Source of the DNA: Mactromeris polynyma
Taxonomy: Eukaryota > Mollusca > Bivalvia > Venerida > Mactridae
Assembly (NCBI GenBank): GCA_032209605.1
Contig: JASFXZ010000003.1
Location: 31,460,762 to 31,524,761, forward strand
DNA length: 64,000 nt
Direction: 5' to 3'
Every line of letters begins with the position of its first letter. Position 1 is the first letter of the stretch. The notes under the pieces are model-generated. The model was not told the origin of the DNA. It did not search any database and worked only from the letters and a program-made list of their open reading frames with translations. Positions 26,751 to 37,830 of this stretch are shown piece by piece. The translations under genes and the position numbers were made by a program.

Positions 26751-29700
26751 TCAAGTCACTTTGCCGTCTACGTCTGTACTTGAATCTTCACAGCCAATTA
26801 TGTTATTTGTTTCACTGATACTGTCAGGAACATCACCAGAGCTAGTTTTATTATACTCCACATTAGTTTCTGTGGCTTCCACCAAATGTTTCTTCTGAAA
26901 TAGAATAACACTCATGTTAAATCTGGTTCCTCACTAATAAAAACTAATAGTATTCTCATCCATAATCTAGACTAATATTCACCAATGATAACATAAAATT
27001 CACTGTTAAAATTGTTCCAGATTAAAACAATTGTTTCAATGTGATTATTGATAATATGACATAGAGCCAGTTATACGATGGTTTTCAACAGTAATATTTC
27101 ATACATCACAGTACAATATGTAAACTGGAAGCCAATACACAGAATAAGTAGAATGTATATTACTATAAACCCAAATCGATAAGGCTTTCATTATCAATTT
27201 ATCCATTATATTAAGGTTGTTTAAATCATGTGATATCATTTTAACATGCTGTAAATAGGTTGTATACAACACCCCCATAATTGATATTTAGGTAAACACG
27301 ATAATGACAGAAATAGCGAATTTGAGTTATACCTTACTATCTCCTTTGTGTTGTTGCTGTTGTTGTTGTTTTCCAACTTGCTCACCATTCACAATACTAT
27401 CTACCCAAACATCAGGTTGGTCTATGTGTTGTACATCACCCCTTTTATACACATATCTCCTCAATGTTCCACATCCAAGACAGGTTACAGTCGTCATCTT
27501 TTGACGCTTTTCTGAAGAATAGAAAAAAAGCTAGAATATGTTTTGGAATTGTAATTATAACAGAAATATTGAATAAACATTCAAAGTAATTTTCCATAAC
27601 TGAAAAGTTAACGAGGACAAAATGCGTATTATTTGCTTGATCTGTTGCCAAAGGTTAAAACTATTTTATTCAAACTACTGATTCATAAACTGCTTAATGA
27701 ATGTTCACGAAGTTTTGTTGGAAGCATGCAACATTTATGCTGGAAAACACAATAGTAATAACCTACTTTTAACTCTGTAAATTGCAGAAATTCCAGGTTT
27801 CAGCAACAAACAACATCTTTTGCATATTGTCCTCTTCATATCTGGATGCCTAAATAATTAAAAGATAAATAATCCTAATATCAAAGTTTTAAACAGGATT
27901 TTTTTTTGATTCACAGGTTATAAATTGTTTTCTCAATAAGTAATACATGTACATGCACCATCATTCAATCATTATTCATGGGATGACCATACAACAACAA
28001 AAGATCAGATAAATATTTCTTAAACGAGCGATGTTTTCTGAGTTAAAAAATCTTATACTGAAATAATCAAGTGCAGGATCTTTTATTTCATAAATTACAA
28101 AAAACTCAGCCTGTACTAAGCACAAAACTGGAACATATACAATTAATATAAGAACAAAAGGAAACATAATGAACTAAGGATACATTGAATAACCCAATTA
28201 TTCACAAAATTATGTTGCTAATATTCTCCTAACAATCATAGTTAAACATTTAAATCTGTATTGTTGCATACAGCTAGTTTAATTGAATCAGGCACATCTA
28301 GACAAATGTGCTGCCTTTTTGCTATGCACAGTTATATCTTTGTCTAAGCATGCATTTCAATTAGACATACAACACTGTAATACTTACAGATGAATACCTT
28401 GTCGTCTAGCTATAACTGTCATTGTGTTCATATAAAATCTACAAAGACTAACATCTGATGGATTTCGCACCAAGCTTTCGTTTGCTGCCTACATGAAACA
28501 GAAAATGTACATCAATTAACATTTATTTTTTCATAGAACTGTTGATCACTGGAATATTTTTCCCTCAGATGTCCCATCCCTCCATACTGCTGAACAATTC
28601 AAAACGACTGTAAGTGTTACTCATACTGACCACTGTTTGATATGACCCTACTGCTATTTCCACCTTCTGAAGCAGCAAATTATCCGATTGGTCACAGTCA
28701 CTTAGTTACAGAGCGATCCTGGTCTTTGACCCCACCCAATTAAAATTGGCAATTAAGAATGACAACCGACACTGCAAAGAAACTAGGTGGTGTTTAGAGG
28801 TTACCTAAAAGATGGAGGTACATGAATTTGATCAATACTTGCAGGTTTGAAGACAGTACACTGCATCTGAAGCCTGATACAACATGGGTTTGTTTTTTCT
28901 ATGAGAGCGGATCTCAACTTAGAAGTTAGACATTCCCTGACATAAATAAAACATCTTATGCCATTTTTCCTTGGTATCCAGTCAACATCATTATATGAGA
29001 ACGTCATTTTTCCAGTTGAGGCTTGGCACACCAGCATCTCAACTTCCTTACAAGGGGATGGACATCATAGGATAATTACGGAGAAAGATTATCCGAATGA
29101 TTCAGGGTCAACTCGGCCCACATACAATCTCAACCCACTTACCATCTCAGTCCAATATTTGAGGCGATACATATGAACCTTTTAAGTGTTGAATTTTGAT
29201 ACATTGATCATAAATATTTAAGTTAAAACCATTTAAATGTAAGTTGAAAACATTATTCAATATTCACAAAGCATTGAAGATTCGCGGTGCAGTGGAAAGT
29301 TCCAGCTCAATGGAGAGGAAATTTCTCTGTGAAATGTATTTTGGTATTTGTTATAATTTGAACATAATTGTCACGCAGTTTTTACTCAAAAACAATTATG
29401 TGAGGTATTTCTTTCACATTGTATCGTTATTTTATTCTTTATAAATTTGAAACAACGTAGACGATACAAAAACATTTTTTTTTATTTCATGATATTGGTA
29501 TAAATAACAAACAAGCCATTTCGTTGCCCTTCAAAAGTGGGCCGAGTAGGTCCGGGCCGAGATTGTAAGTGGGCCCTTTACCATCCGAATAGCACTATCC
29601 GAAAACTATCCAAAGACAGTATGCTCGACGTTTACTTACAAGGTGCTAGACTGGCGGTTTTATAATTCTGACACATGTAAAGTTATACCTGGTAAAGAAA

Positions 29701-29751
29701 ACTACATCTTTTATGTATATCTTCAAACGGTAAACTCTTCATTTTACCCAT
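26751..29751 (-). CDS. RPP21: RPP21, ribonuclease P/MRP protein subunit
   Basis: Rpr2/RPP21-family subunit of nuclear RNase P, which trims the 5' leader of pre-tRNA in the nucleus. Five exons join in frame to 189 aa: 29689-29751, 28388-28488, 27767-27849, 27333-27511, 26751-26894 (minus strand, all GT-AG). Exon 1 ends in a RCSFLYQ motif and exon 2 has LCRFYMNTMTVIARR, both matching the helical part of the family. The zinc site is complete: C64/C67 (CKRC) and C93/C96 (CLGC). After the second CxxC pair come a Gln-rich stretch and a 47-aa tail of low complexity; human RPP21 is 154 aa, so this protein is longer at its C-terminus. The start shown fits family length, although the frame stays open upstream to an ATG at 29904. 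Intron 1 contains a retrotransposon fragment and an inverted-repeat element. Confidence 0.9.
28530..28655 (+). pseudogene. Non-LTR retrotransposon ORF end, fragment
   Basis: The plus-strand frame reads HRTVDHWNIFPSDVPSL, then HTAEQFKTTV and a stop soon after. This pattern (R-T-x-x-x-W-N-x-x-P) is typical of the last residues of reverse transcriptase ORFs in many LINEs. It lies antisense in RPP21 intron 1 and lacks all catalytic motifs. Confidence 0.6.
29099..29582. mobile_element. Inverted-repeat element in RPP21 intron 1
   Basis: The left end (GGGTCAACTCGGCCCA, then CAATCTCAACCCACTTACC) is mirrored at about 29528-29578 (GTGGGCCGAGTAGG, GGGCCGAGATTGTAAG, TGGGCCC). ATCCGAAT occurs directly on both sides (29091-29098 and 29583-29590), an 8-bp candidate target duplication. 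No protein is encoded. Confidence 0.6.
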
Positions 29752-31528
29752 ATCAATAGTACGAGTAAGGATTGTGTACGATTTCGGATCTTGTCTAAAC
29801 TTTAGCGAACTAAAATCGGAAGTCCCTGTCGTCATACATTTGTATTGTATAATTTTATTTGACAGCCTGTTATCTGACAAATAAAAATCACATGACGACA
29901 ACAAACCCTACAGTGGGTCTTATTTACATCCTAAACGTATTGTTTTTATTCACAATCGCTTAAATCATTTTCCTTCTCACTCAATTCAGACATCCAAACG
30001 TACTTTAAAAATCGTGATTTTTTCAACAACTTATCTTGAGAGGTAGATGAACAAACTCGATTAAAATGTCGCATTTTTGTTTAATTGGGACGCAAATTTT
30101 TCCCAAATATGATGTGATCAGTCATAAGACTATGAATACATTCTGAAACTGAAAAACCGAAAATATATAGATTCGGTTTCTGGATACCGACAATAGGGGA
30201 TTTGCTAGGAGTTTGACTCTTGTTACTTTCATTTGTGACATATTTGGCTCGATTACTTCTCTGTTCGTTTATTCTGGTAACAAGATACAAGAGAACCTGA
30301 ATTAAAGACCACATCGAAATGAATGCCACCCCATTAATAAGACCGTATTTTCATGGATCAGTTTTTAATCATTTTGATATATTTGAGCTCGATAATCAGA
30401 CTACCTCATCGACTAAATCCTCTTACTTCAGAACACGTGGGGTCTAATTACCGAGGTTTTACTGTTTTTTATTGTTTGCTAGCGGATCCGATCGAACTGG
30501 ATTTCTTGTGCGGGTCGTATACAATGCCTTAGAAAAACACATGCATGACATATTTTAGGGAGAGGCGCGCCTGGTCGCCTTCTGCAACCTGCACGAATTC
30601 CTGAGCAAATAGGTGTCGAAATTTGATATATGAATTTCTGTTGTGATCTATTTTATTCGTTTTAAATGAACGTCTTAGTCGTGAAAAGGCTTTAAATTAG
30701 ATACTCCATAAATTCTAACAACACTGTAAGAATTCATATACGTACGTAGACCAATGTAATCTAAGATTGTGACTGACACCAACTAACCGTGTATTCTGTT
30801 TCAAAAGCCTATACTGCATATATCATGCATTAGTGTTAGTCCCCTATCTCATGGACGGCATGGTTGAATTATTTGTAGATATTTTCTATACAGAAACATT
30901 AACACAGAGGACAGCATTCCCAGTACAATCCAACAAGGGACCTAACTCTGTTATCACCGGCGATTGTGACAGGAAACTGCAAATAAATCTTCTGGACATA
31001 AGTCTCACAAATTGTAATCTTTATAACTATACTTAGATCGATTTGGTAGTCTTCTGTGCATATACTACCGTTCTCCGTTGAGATGAAACCCTAGTGTCCA
31101 TGCTTTATTTGGTAGTAAGAATTAATGCACACGCATCAACATGAGTACAAATGTAATTTATTACAGTCTATACATTCTATCTACATTATTTTCACATTGT
31201 ATTAATATCGTATCTTCCTTTACGTTATACATCAGATTACGACAACAGTAACTGCAACTATGACATTTTAATAATATCATCATGTATAGAATCCGGAAGT
31301 TTAGATTCTTTGTAGCTTTTGGCCGTGAAAATCGCTTCTTCCCGTTTCACTTTCTCACTTCTTCACATTCCGTCACGTGAAATTACAGATCATTAGGAAT
31401 GAGCACATGTTAGTTTTGAAGCGTTGATTTAATTTTTATTGTCATGCCTTCCCTAAAACTAAGGGGAAATATTGGAAACAATGCCGGATCTTGAAATGAC
31501 CTTCCGTTCAGCCCTTTCCTGTATATGT
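29752..31528. other. RPP21 upstream region and intergenic DNA
   Basis: No gene recognised. The first few hundred bases should hold the RPP21 promoter. A minus-strand frame at 30081-30329 has a hydrophobic start but no convincing homology. Confidence 0.35.
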
Positions 31529-31540
31529 GTATATATATGG
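31529..31540 (+). promoter_or_regulatory. TATA box of the secreted-peptide gene
   Basis: GTATATATATGG lies about 90 bp before a good donor (ACA then GTAAGT, 31618) that would end a noncoding first exon. Spacing implies a start near 31560. Confidence 0.5.
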
Positions 31541-32043
31541 TCTGCATACATAGTCAAAACAATTAATTTACTATTTGTGTCGCTGGATAAAGATAACTCC
31601 AATAGCTCCAATTTACAGTAAGTTTTACTCATTTACTTTAATCAATGCAATGGAAATATCACATATAACCAAAGATTGACCACCAGAAAAGCATACGTTA
31701 TTTGTATTCCATGTGTTGCATGATTTGTTTTCAAGTATTAACTGGGTATAACTTAGGCCCTCTAAAATGTTAAATTATCATCAAATATATTAGCTTGTCA
31801 TACTAGAGACTAGTTTCTCCGACAATTTAATAACTAGAATTTCGCCACAATACAAAAACTAATTGAGTACTCAACGTATATAAATTGACAGAACAGGTTA
31901 GTTAAAGACTGTTTAGATATTTGTTCATGTGTTTAATATCATTTGTAAATTTTGGATATTATTATTTTGAATTGTAACTAATTGTAACTAAGGTCTCAAA
32001 CACTTTATTGCAGACTGCGATTGTTACAAAACTAACGTTGATT

Positions 32044-32346
32044 ATGGAATTCCGAACAAATACAAGAAACCGTTTGTTCATCTTGGTCCTCCTCGTGTTA
32101 ATGATGCACGAGACCACAAGCCAGAATGAACGGAGGAAACGAAAGTGTACTTATCGGGAAAGTACTGACTCTTGTGTTGACATTATTGACCAAAGTGTGA
32201 GGACAAACATAAGAAAATTCAAAGTATGTCTAAACCTTCAGAGACACAAACTAGGACGATGTTGGAAGACGGGAGGTGTTTGTCAGCCCTTAACGATACG
32301 GGGAAACAAGACTTGCGAATGTGTGGATCACAAAAGAATATTCTAG
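32044..32346 (+). CDS. Small cysteine-rich secreted protein
   Basis: A 100-aa protein with a strong signal peptide (LFILVLLVLMM core, likely cleaved near residue 26-27), then a basic RRKRK cluster and a compact domain with seven cysteines ending in a CEC motif. The ATG lies 30 bp after an acceptor (TTTATTGCAG, ends 32013); a noncoding first exon about 31560-31617 preceded by a TATA box is likely, and AATAAA follows at 32425. The full promoter, exon, coding and poly(A) layout is why I believe it. The odd cysteine count leaves one free or allows dimerisation. RRKRK could be a processing site. It could be a host-defence or signalling peptide; no family is recognised. Confidence 0.65.
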   Translation: MEFRTNTRNRLFILVLLVLMMHETTSQNERRKRKCTYRESTDSCVDIIDQSVRTNIRKFKVCLNLQRHKLGRCWKTGGVCQPLTIRGNKTCECVDHKRIF

Positions 32347-32424
32347 ACTTTAAAATGCATATGAGATTTTTATTTGGCAAGTGCAATGATGTTTGTTTTT
32401 TATGGAATATTAACAATGTTACAA

Positions 32425-32430
32425 AATAAA
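32425..32430 (+). terminator. Poly(A) signal of the secreted-peptide gene
   Basis: AATAAA 79 bp after the stop codon, on the coding strand. Confidence 0.5.
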
Positions 32431-32611
32431 TGTACGAAACCATTTCAATATTGTTACTTTGTTTCAGCCGACAAGATAGTGTACCAATAGTGAGACAGAT
32501 AATTTGTGTACATACATTTAATTACAACATGTTAGTTTGCTCAAATACTGAGCTGAAATTTATGTTTTTTACCAAATTATTTCAACCCTCATTTTCTCTT
32601 TCGTGCAACAT

Positions 32612-33896
32612 ACGCAGCTTTCCGTGCCTTTTAGCTGGCTTATCGCAGTGGATTGTCTCCCTCGAAAATGACCCGAAAATCGATATCGAGTTCCCAGCTC
32701 TACCAATTATGCAGACGATCTAGGTTTCAGTTATCATATCAGGAGATTTACTGGCAAACAGTTGCAGAGTACCAGGTAAGAGACAACAGTCACGTATCGT
32801 CAACTTCTTACATAATGATGCTTTTTTTAGATATAGAGAATAAATTAGCCAACTTATTCTGCATAAGAGATCATCCATAATCACATAGCACATGTTTTTT
32901 ATATCGAAACTTACGCCGCTGTCATAGATATATAGACTCTCACCTATATGTATAAGACTGTGTACACAACTACAGGCATGCATATACATGTATTGGGTAC
33001 AGCAACCCATGACTGGTGATTGCGTACCCACATGCTGGGACGAATTACTGATGTACAAGGTAAAGCCACCCATGTAAACTGTGTTGCTTACAAGGACCCA
33101 TATACTGCGTCCAGCCACCCATTTACTGGATACAGTTAACGCTTGCACTGGTGTACCTGGTAATATCACCATGAACTGAATACCACCACCACTCTTTGGG
33201 TGCATCCGTCCAAATACTGGGTAGTGTGAATGCATACAGTAGGTATACAGGGTACGGTGACATATATACTGGGTACAACCACTTATTTACGTCGGGAACA
33301 TTGAGCCAAACACTATATATAGAGAACTGTTTACTGGTGACATTGGTTAACCAGCCTGCGTACACCAACCACCATTCTCCGTACAGCGATCCACATCATA
33401 GGTACAGAACATTCCAGGTACGCGGTATACAGTCCGGTATACTGACTACAATCACCAATACATTGGGTACAGTTACCAGTATACTAGAAAAGGTCACCTA
33501 TATACTGAGTATATCGACATGCAGAGTGGTCAAACCGCTCATTTACAGGAAAAGTTGAGAATCAGCAAATTGCCAATTTCGACCCAAGTACTTTGAAGAG
33601 CGACCCCTATATTGGCTTTGATTGAAGTGTATATAGTGTATACAAGGACTGGTATATTGGGTACAGCGGCCCGTATGATGTATCGACATTGCGATGTGAA
33701 ATTAGGTGTCTTATTATTTTTATGAAAGTATGAATATATATTGCTTTATTATATACATATTGCTATGTGTCTAGTATAGTCATAGTGCGGCCTGTATAAA
33801 ACTGGTAGTGCTGGAAACTCGATAACGATTTTCGGGTCATTTTCAAGGGAGACAATCCACTGCGAGAAGTCAGCTAAAAGGCACGGAAAGCTGCGT
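32612..33896. mobile_element. DNA element with ~100-bp terminal inverted repeats
   Basis: Left arm 32612-32708 begins ACGCAGCTTTCCGTGCC and is mirrored at about 33797-33896 (GGCACGGAAAGCTGCGT) with about 90% identity, including GGATTGTCTCCC and ATGACCCGAAAATCG. Between the arms, about 32990-33660, a degenerate unit of roughly 22-28 bp (TACTGGGTACAGCCACCCA type) repeats many times. No transposase is seen, so it is non-autonomous. No clear target duplication. Confidence 0.8.
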
Positions 33897-35740
33897 CTAC
33901 ATGTACACGTATTAGTCCATCGTTTCAAGATATTCTGTAATTCAGTATCATTTCACAAGTTTCCTACTCGTCATATGCACTTTATTATTACAATTCAATA
34001 ACATGTATTGCCTGTGCTTTATTGCGCCAATACGTATGGATTGTTCCGTTTCAGAGATATAAATTAACTCTTATTCGGTCTCATTTCAAGTTTTCCATAC
34101 TCTTCATCTGTACTTCGTTATGTAAATTCAGTGAAATATATTGCCTGTGTTTTTATTGTGCAACAAAATATTTTAATGCCGCTTTTTATGACGTAAACAC
34201 AAATTACTCGTACAATGACGTCGTTCATTTCCATCTCATCTCCGACCACGATCGTCCACCGGAAGTTAATACCTCACCACCAGATTCATTATACAAATAC
34301 TCTGTGACGATAGTTCCGGTATTTGACTACTGGATTCAATAATGGTAATAAAACAACTCTCAGTCTGACCAAGTCACTAACCATACAGATTGTCATTTAT
34401 CAACCATCGATCTATGATAGAAAACTTTTATTGGTCATTACGTGATGTTGTATAATTTGTATTTGTTTTGATAATTACTTCTTCAGCAATAATGATCTCC
34501 GGCATTCTGCCAGTTATTACAAGCGTTATTTAGCTCCGGATACCAGGAATTTCATCAACGTATCAGAACAATCTCTATGACAACGAAGAAAGTGATTAAG
34601 TACTGTCAGGGTTTGCGATGTTAATTGATTGTCCTAGCTTTTGAACGCTTGGATATCCCGCTTTTTCATTATTCTTTCTATAGCAACCTTTGAACTTCAT
34701 TTCGCCTGAATCGTTATAATTCGATGTGAAGATGGCAGTAGTGGCAATGGTATAGCAGTAGTAATATAACTGATTGCTTAAAGTAGTGACAGTCATATGG
34801 CTGTAACTGATACACAGCTGAAGTCATATTGGTATTGTAAGACTATGCAGTTATAGATATTTCGTGAGATAATGAGAACAATGTTTGTGTTTTCTAGTAT
34901 TTCATTCACTTTAAAAAAAAGTTCTATCACACTAGATGTGACTACTTAAATCATTTCATACCGCGTGAAATGTTGTTTTTTGTATTTTAGATTTTAGAAA
35001 TTTATACAATGTAGAAATATTATGCCAGTTTCGCTGCTAGACCAGTTGTAGGTAGCAGTAATACTGTTATTCTTATACGTCATTTCAGTGGTTGCCCGGG
35101 ATTACACTAAATGACGGGCGACCTCACTTGCTCAAAATGCCCGAGCTATATATTCATTAATACAATGATCAAAAGAACACTTAAAAACGAGATGAATAGA
35201 TAAAGCCCGTGCTCGGACAGCAGACGTATTTTTGATACTATCCGTATTTGAAGACTTTCAAACGAATGGTTCTTCCAATCAATGGACTTTTTGGGCTTCG
35301 TTTAATCATTTAGTCAGGAAACGGATGAAAAAGTAGAAATACTATTCGATTACAAACGAAACGTTTTCTTGCTCTGACTTTGCTTTCGTTTTTGGAAGTT
35401 GAATATAATATGAAGTATATAAACTAGGAATTTTTATGAAAATCAGTATATTAAATGATCGGTATAAATAATACCGAATAAAACACAACGCAATACTGTA
35501 CTTTGTGGCTTCAATGGTTGTAATAAATGGAGAAGACCTTTTTTAATATATAGTGTCAGTATTTGTATCCAAACTTTGGAAAATGTAGCTCGGTCACTAT
35601 TGGACAAAAGCTATTATGTAAAGACAATCTAAAAGTTACACAATGCTTTGAAAAAGTAGCTATGTCGTAAGTATTGGCTTAAAAGTAAACATTATTTACT
35701 AATACAAGAAATTCAAAGTTAGTGAGGATTTTTTTCCGGC
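33897..35740. other. Intergenic, no gene recognised
   Basis: AT-rich DNA with short chance frames only. Nothing assignable. Confidence 0.35.
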
Positions 35741-36002
35741 TCAGCCGTACTAACATGGTTTTGCTATTTGCATATCAGTGTTGTATAAACCAATCAAATA
35801 TTACGTTAACCACCAAGGCAATTTCTCTTCAACCGAACAACGTTTGTAACCTTGACGCGGATTGGTTAAACTTTCGATAAAGGGTACGTTACCTTACCGA
35901 AATCCCCTGCATCTAGGTGAGTTTGCAGGAATATATTTTGGACCTGGAGTGACCAGCAAGCATAACATCTCGGCATTTTTGATGTTGCCAACAAATGTTA
36001 AC
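35741..36002 (+). repeat. Dispersed repeat, copy A
   Basis: Shares long blocks with 60175-60396: CTATTTGCATATCAGTGTTG, AAGGCAATTTCTCTTCAACC, GAACAACGTTTGTAAC, TTGACGCGGATTGGTTAA and CATTTTTGATGTTG. Both copies are in plus orientation and include an octamer (ATTTGCAT) and an inverted CCAAT, as in a promoter. A THAP remnant lies 300 bp downstream of this copy. Confidence 0.8.
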
Positions 36003-36300
36003 CTTCAAATTGCGCCATCCATATTTATTTCAATATATTTCTTGTTACATTTTATAAAGACGTTTATTGAGTTATCGAACTCGTAAAAACACAAGTTTTA
36101 TAATTTTTTATAATTCCTTTCTGCAGATATTGATTGACAGCTCGCGTTAGCCAATCGCGTTGCAGTATTCGCGCACACCTCCGGCATTGTTTTATCGACG
36201 CCATTTTGTTAGACAAACGCTACAGTTGTCAACAAATTTGTCTAAGAGTGATAGTTTTCGGGAAAGCAAATTACAGGGTGTTTATTATTGATCTAAGACA
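36003..36300 (+). promoter_or_regulatory. Promoter-like stretch before the THAP remnant
   Basis: Contains AGCCAATCGCG near 36150 and the leader-like GCGACGCCATTTTG type sequence near 36195-36210, then runs into the THAP ATG at 36301. Promoter activity is inferred from motif content only. Confidence 0.3.
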
Positions 36301-36506
36301 ATGGTGAAAATGTGTAGCTTCGGGTTGTGTGAAAGTGACAATAGATATCCAGACTGATAGGTGGCGTGAAATTTTTACCTTTTTCAAAACCTATGACAAA
36401 TTTTGAAAAATGCATGCGGTGGATTAAGTTATGCAGCAGACCGCATCACCAGTTAAATCCATCAAAAATTAATGCAAACAGATATGCCCCATTGATCAAA
36501 AGATAA
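36301..36506 (+). pseudogene. THAP-domain remnant with frameshift
   Basis: The ATG at 36301 opens MVKMCSFGLCESDNRYP, the standard start of a THAP zinc-binding DNA-binding domain, including the C-x4-C pair. The frame stops at once (36355), but shifting one base gives GVKFLPFSKP, then EKCMRWIKLCSRPHHQLNP and SKINANRY, the rest of the domain, to a stop at 36504-36506. One missing base near 36350 explains the break. The final C-x2-H zinc ligands are replaced. THAP domains occur in host regulators and P-element-type transposases; no transposase body is seen here. Confidence 0.8.
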
Positions 36507-37436
36507 CTTTTTGTTTGGTATTTGTTATTTTTACCAAAATATCAGTTTGACTTGGAGGGACAAACATTACAAGTTAATGAAAAGTCTGAGTTTGTATAAA
36601 TAAAATGACCAGAATTAATTATAAAATCAATAATTATTGCGATTAAAAACATAAAACTGAAACATGTATTGCTATAAACATATATACATGGAGAAAATAT
36701 CTTAATTTTGGTAATAATTGATATTGATGAAAAATCTAAGTACATGTGATGTACCGGTATTGGTTACTCACTGTCAAGTAGTTCTTTCGAAAGTGATTTA
36801 TATGTCAGAAAAGTTCTTATTTCTTCATTACATGTATTTCAATTGCATTGGGGGTTTACAATTTATGTACGTATAGAAATTAGTAATATATCTGGTTTAA
36901 AATCCTAAATATCGCACCTACGAGTATGTTGATTTTGTTAAATAAATAAACCTATTTTCTAACATTCAACACAAGTCTGATCATTTATTTTTTAAAAATG
37001 GTCATTTAGTTAAGGCTACAAAAATAATTTACATTTCTCAACGTTGCTGTATATATGTGTCGGATGGTGACAGCAAAAACTGATTGGATGCATATTGGAC
37101 TCCCACTGGGCCAGACTGTGAAATGCTGATTACGGGCTGGATAAGATTTACATCTAGATAGTGCACACATGCGACATTATTGTTTATTGCATAACATTAT
37201 ACAGTTTGTCCAACCTATGTACATGTCTTGTGTCTGTCTCTGTTTCTATTTTATCATCGTATCTTTACAGTATGATTTCTGGAATTTGTAGAAATATATG
37301 TTGCAGGATTTGAAGATTTGAGAATAATCCTGATATTCATCACTTTTTGTGTAATGTCCATCTCCACACAAAATAAAGGTCGTTTATGTACACAAACATA
37401 ACTATACCTAAACTTGATGACTAATATGACTTTCAT
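36507..37436. other. Intergenic, no gene recognised
   Basis: AT-rich; nothing assignable. Confidence 0.35.
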
Positions 37437-37830
37437 TCACACTAAAAATAACATTATACATAAGGGGACGGACATTACAGATAACGTTTCATGTTTTTTT
37501 TGGGTAAATACTTCCCCTGTAAACCCGCAATAAACTGCAAACATGGACTTACATGGAATAATAATGATCACATGTAAATGTATTGCATAATAATGGGTTC
37601 GAAATTTATCTGATATAAAGGACATTCTAATATAAAATGAAATTCGTCTTCTAAAACATTACATAGTTGACATTTTCTTTCTGATCGTGGTATAGGTTTA
37701 TTCCATCTTCCCGTTTCAATTTCCAGTCTATGGCTTGTTACTATTAATCTAGTCAAAGCAGATCTATATTAAATAATATTCATTTTGTCAAGATATGGTT
37801 TAAAGTCGAAATATCATATAATGAGGAAAA
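37437..37830 (-). pseudogene. Non-LTR retrotransposon ORF2 C-terminal remnant
   Basis: Minus-strand pieces read DFKPYLDKMN, TRLIVTSHRLEIETGRW, then PRSERKCQLCNVLEDEFHF and ILECPLY, the zinc-knuckle-like region after the reverse transcriptase in a LINE family widespread in molluscs. Frames are broken by stops and shifts. No catalytic YxDD block is present. Confidence 0.8.

Noticed and set aside
28801..29037. 78-aa minus-strand frame within RPP21 intron 1
   Set aside because: RPP21 exons 1 and 2 join in phase without it, and no family is recognised.
30081..30329. Minus-strand 82-aa frame with a start a little like IER3IP1
   Set aside because: Only the first dozen residues look similar; the second hydrophobic segment and the remainder of that family are missing.
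33196..33558. 120-aa plus-strand ORF rich in YTGY
   Set aside because: Generated by the degenerate internal repeat of the 32612-33896 element.
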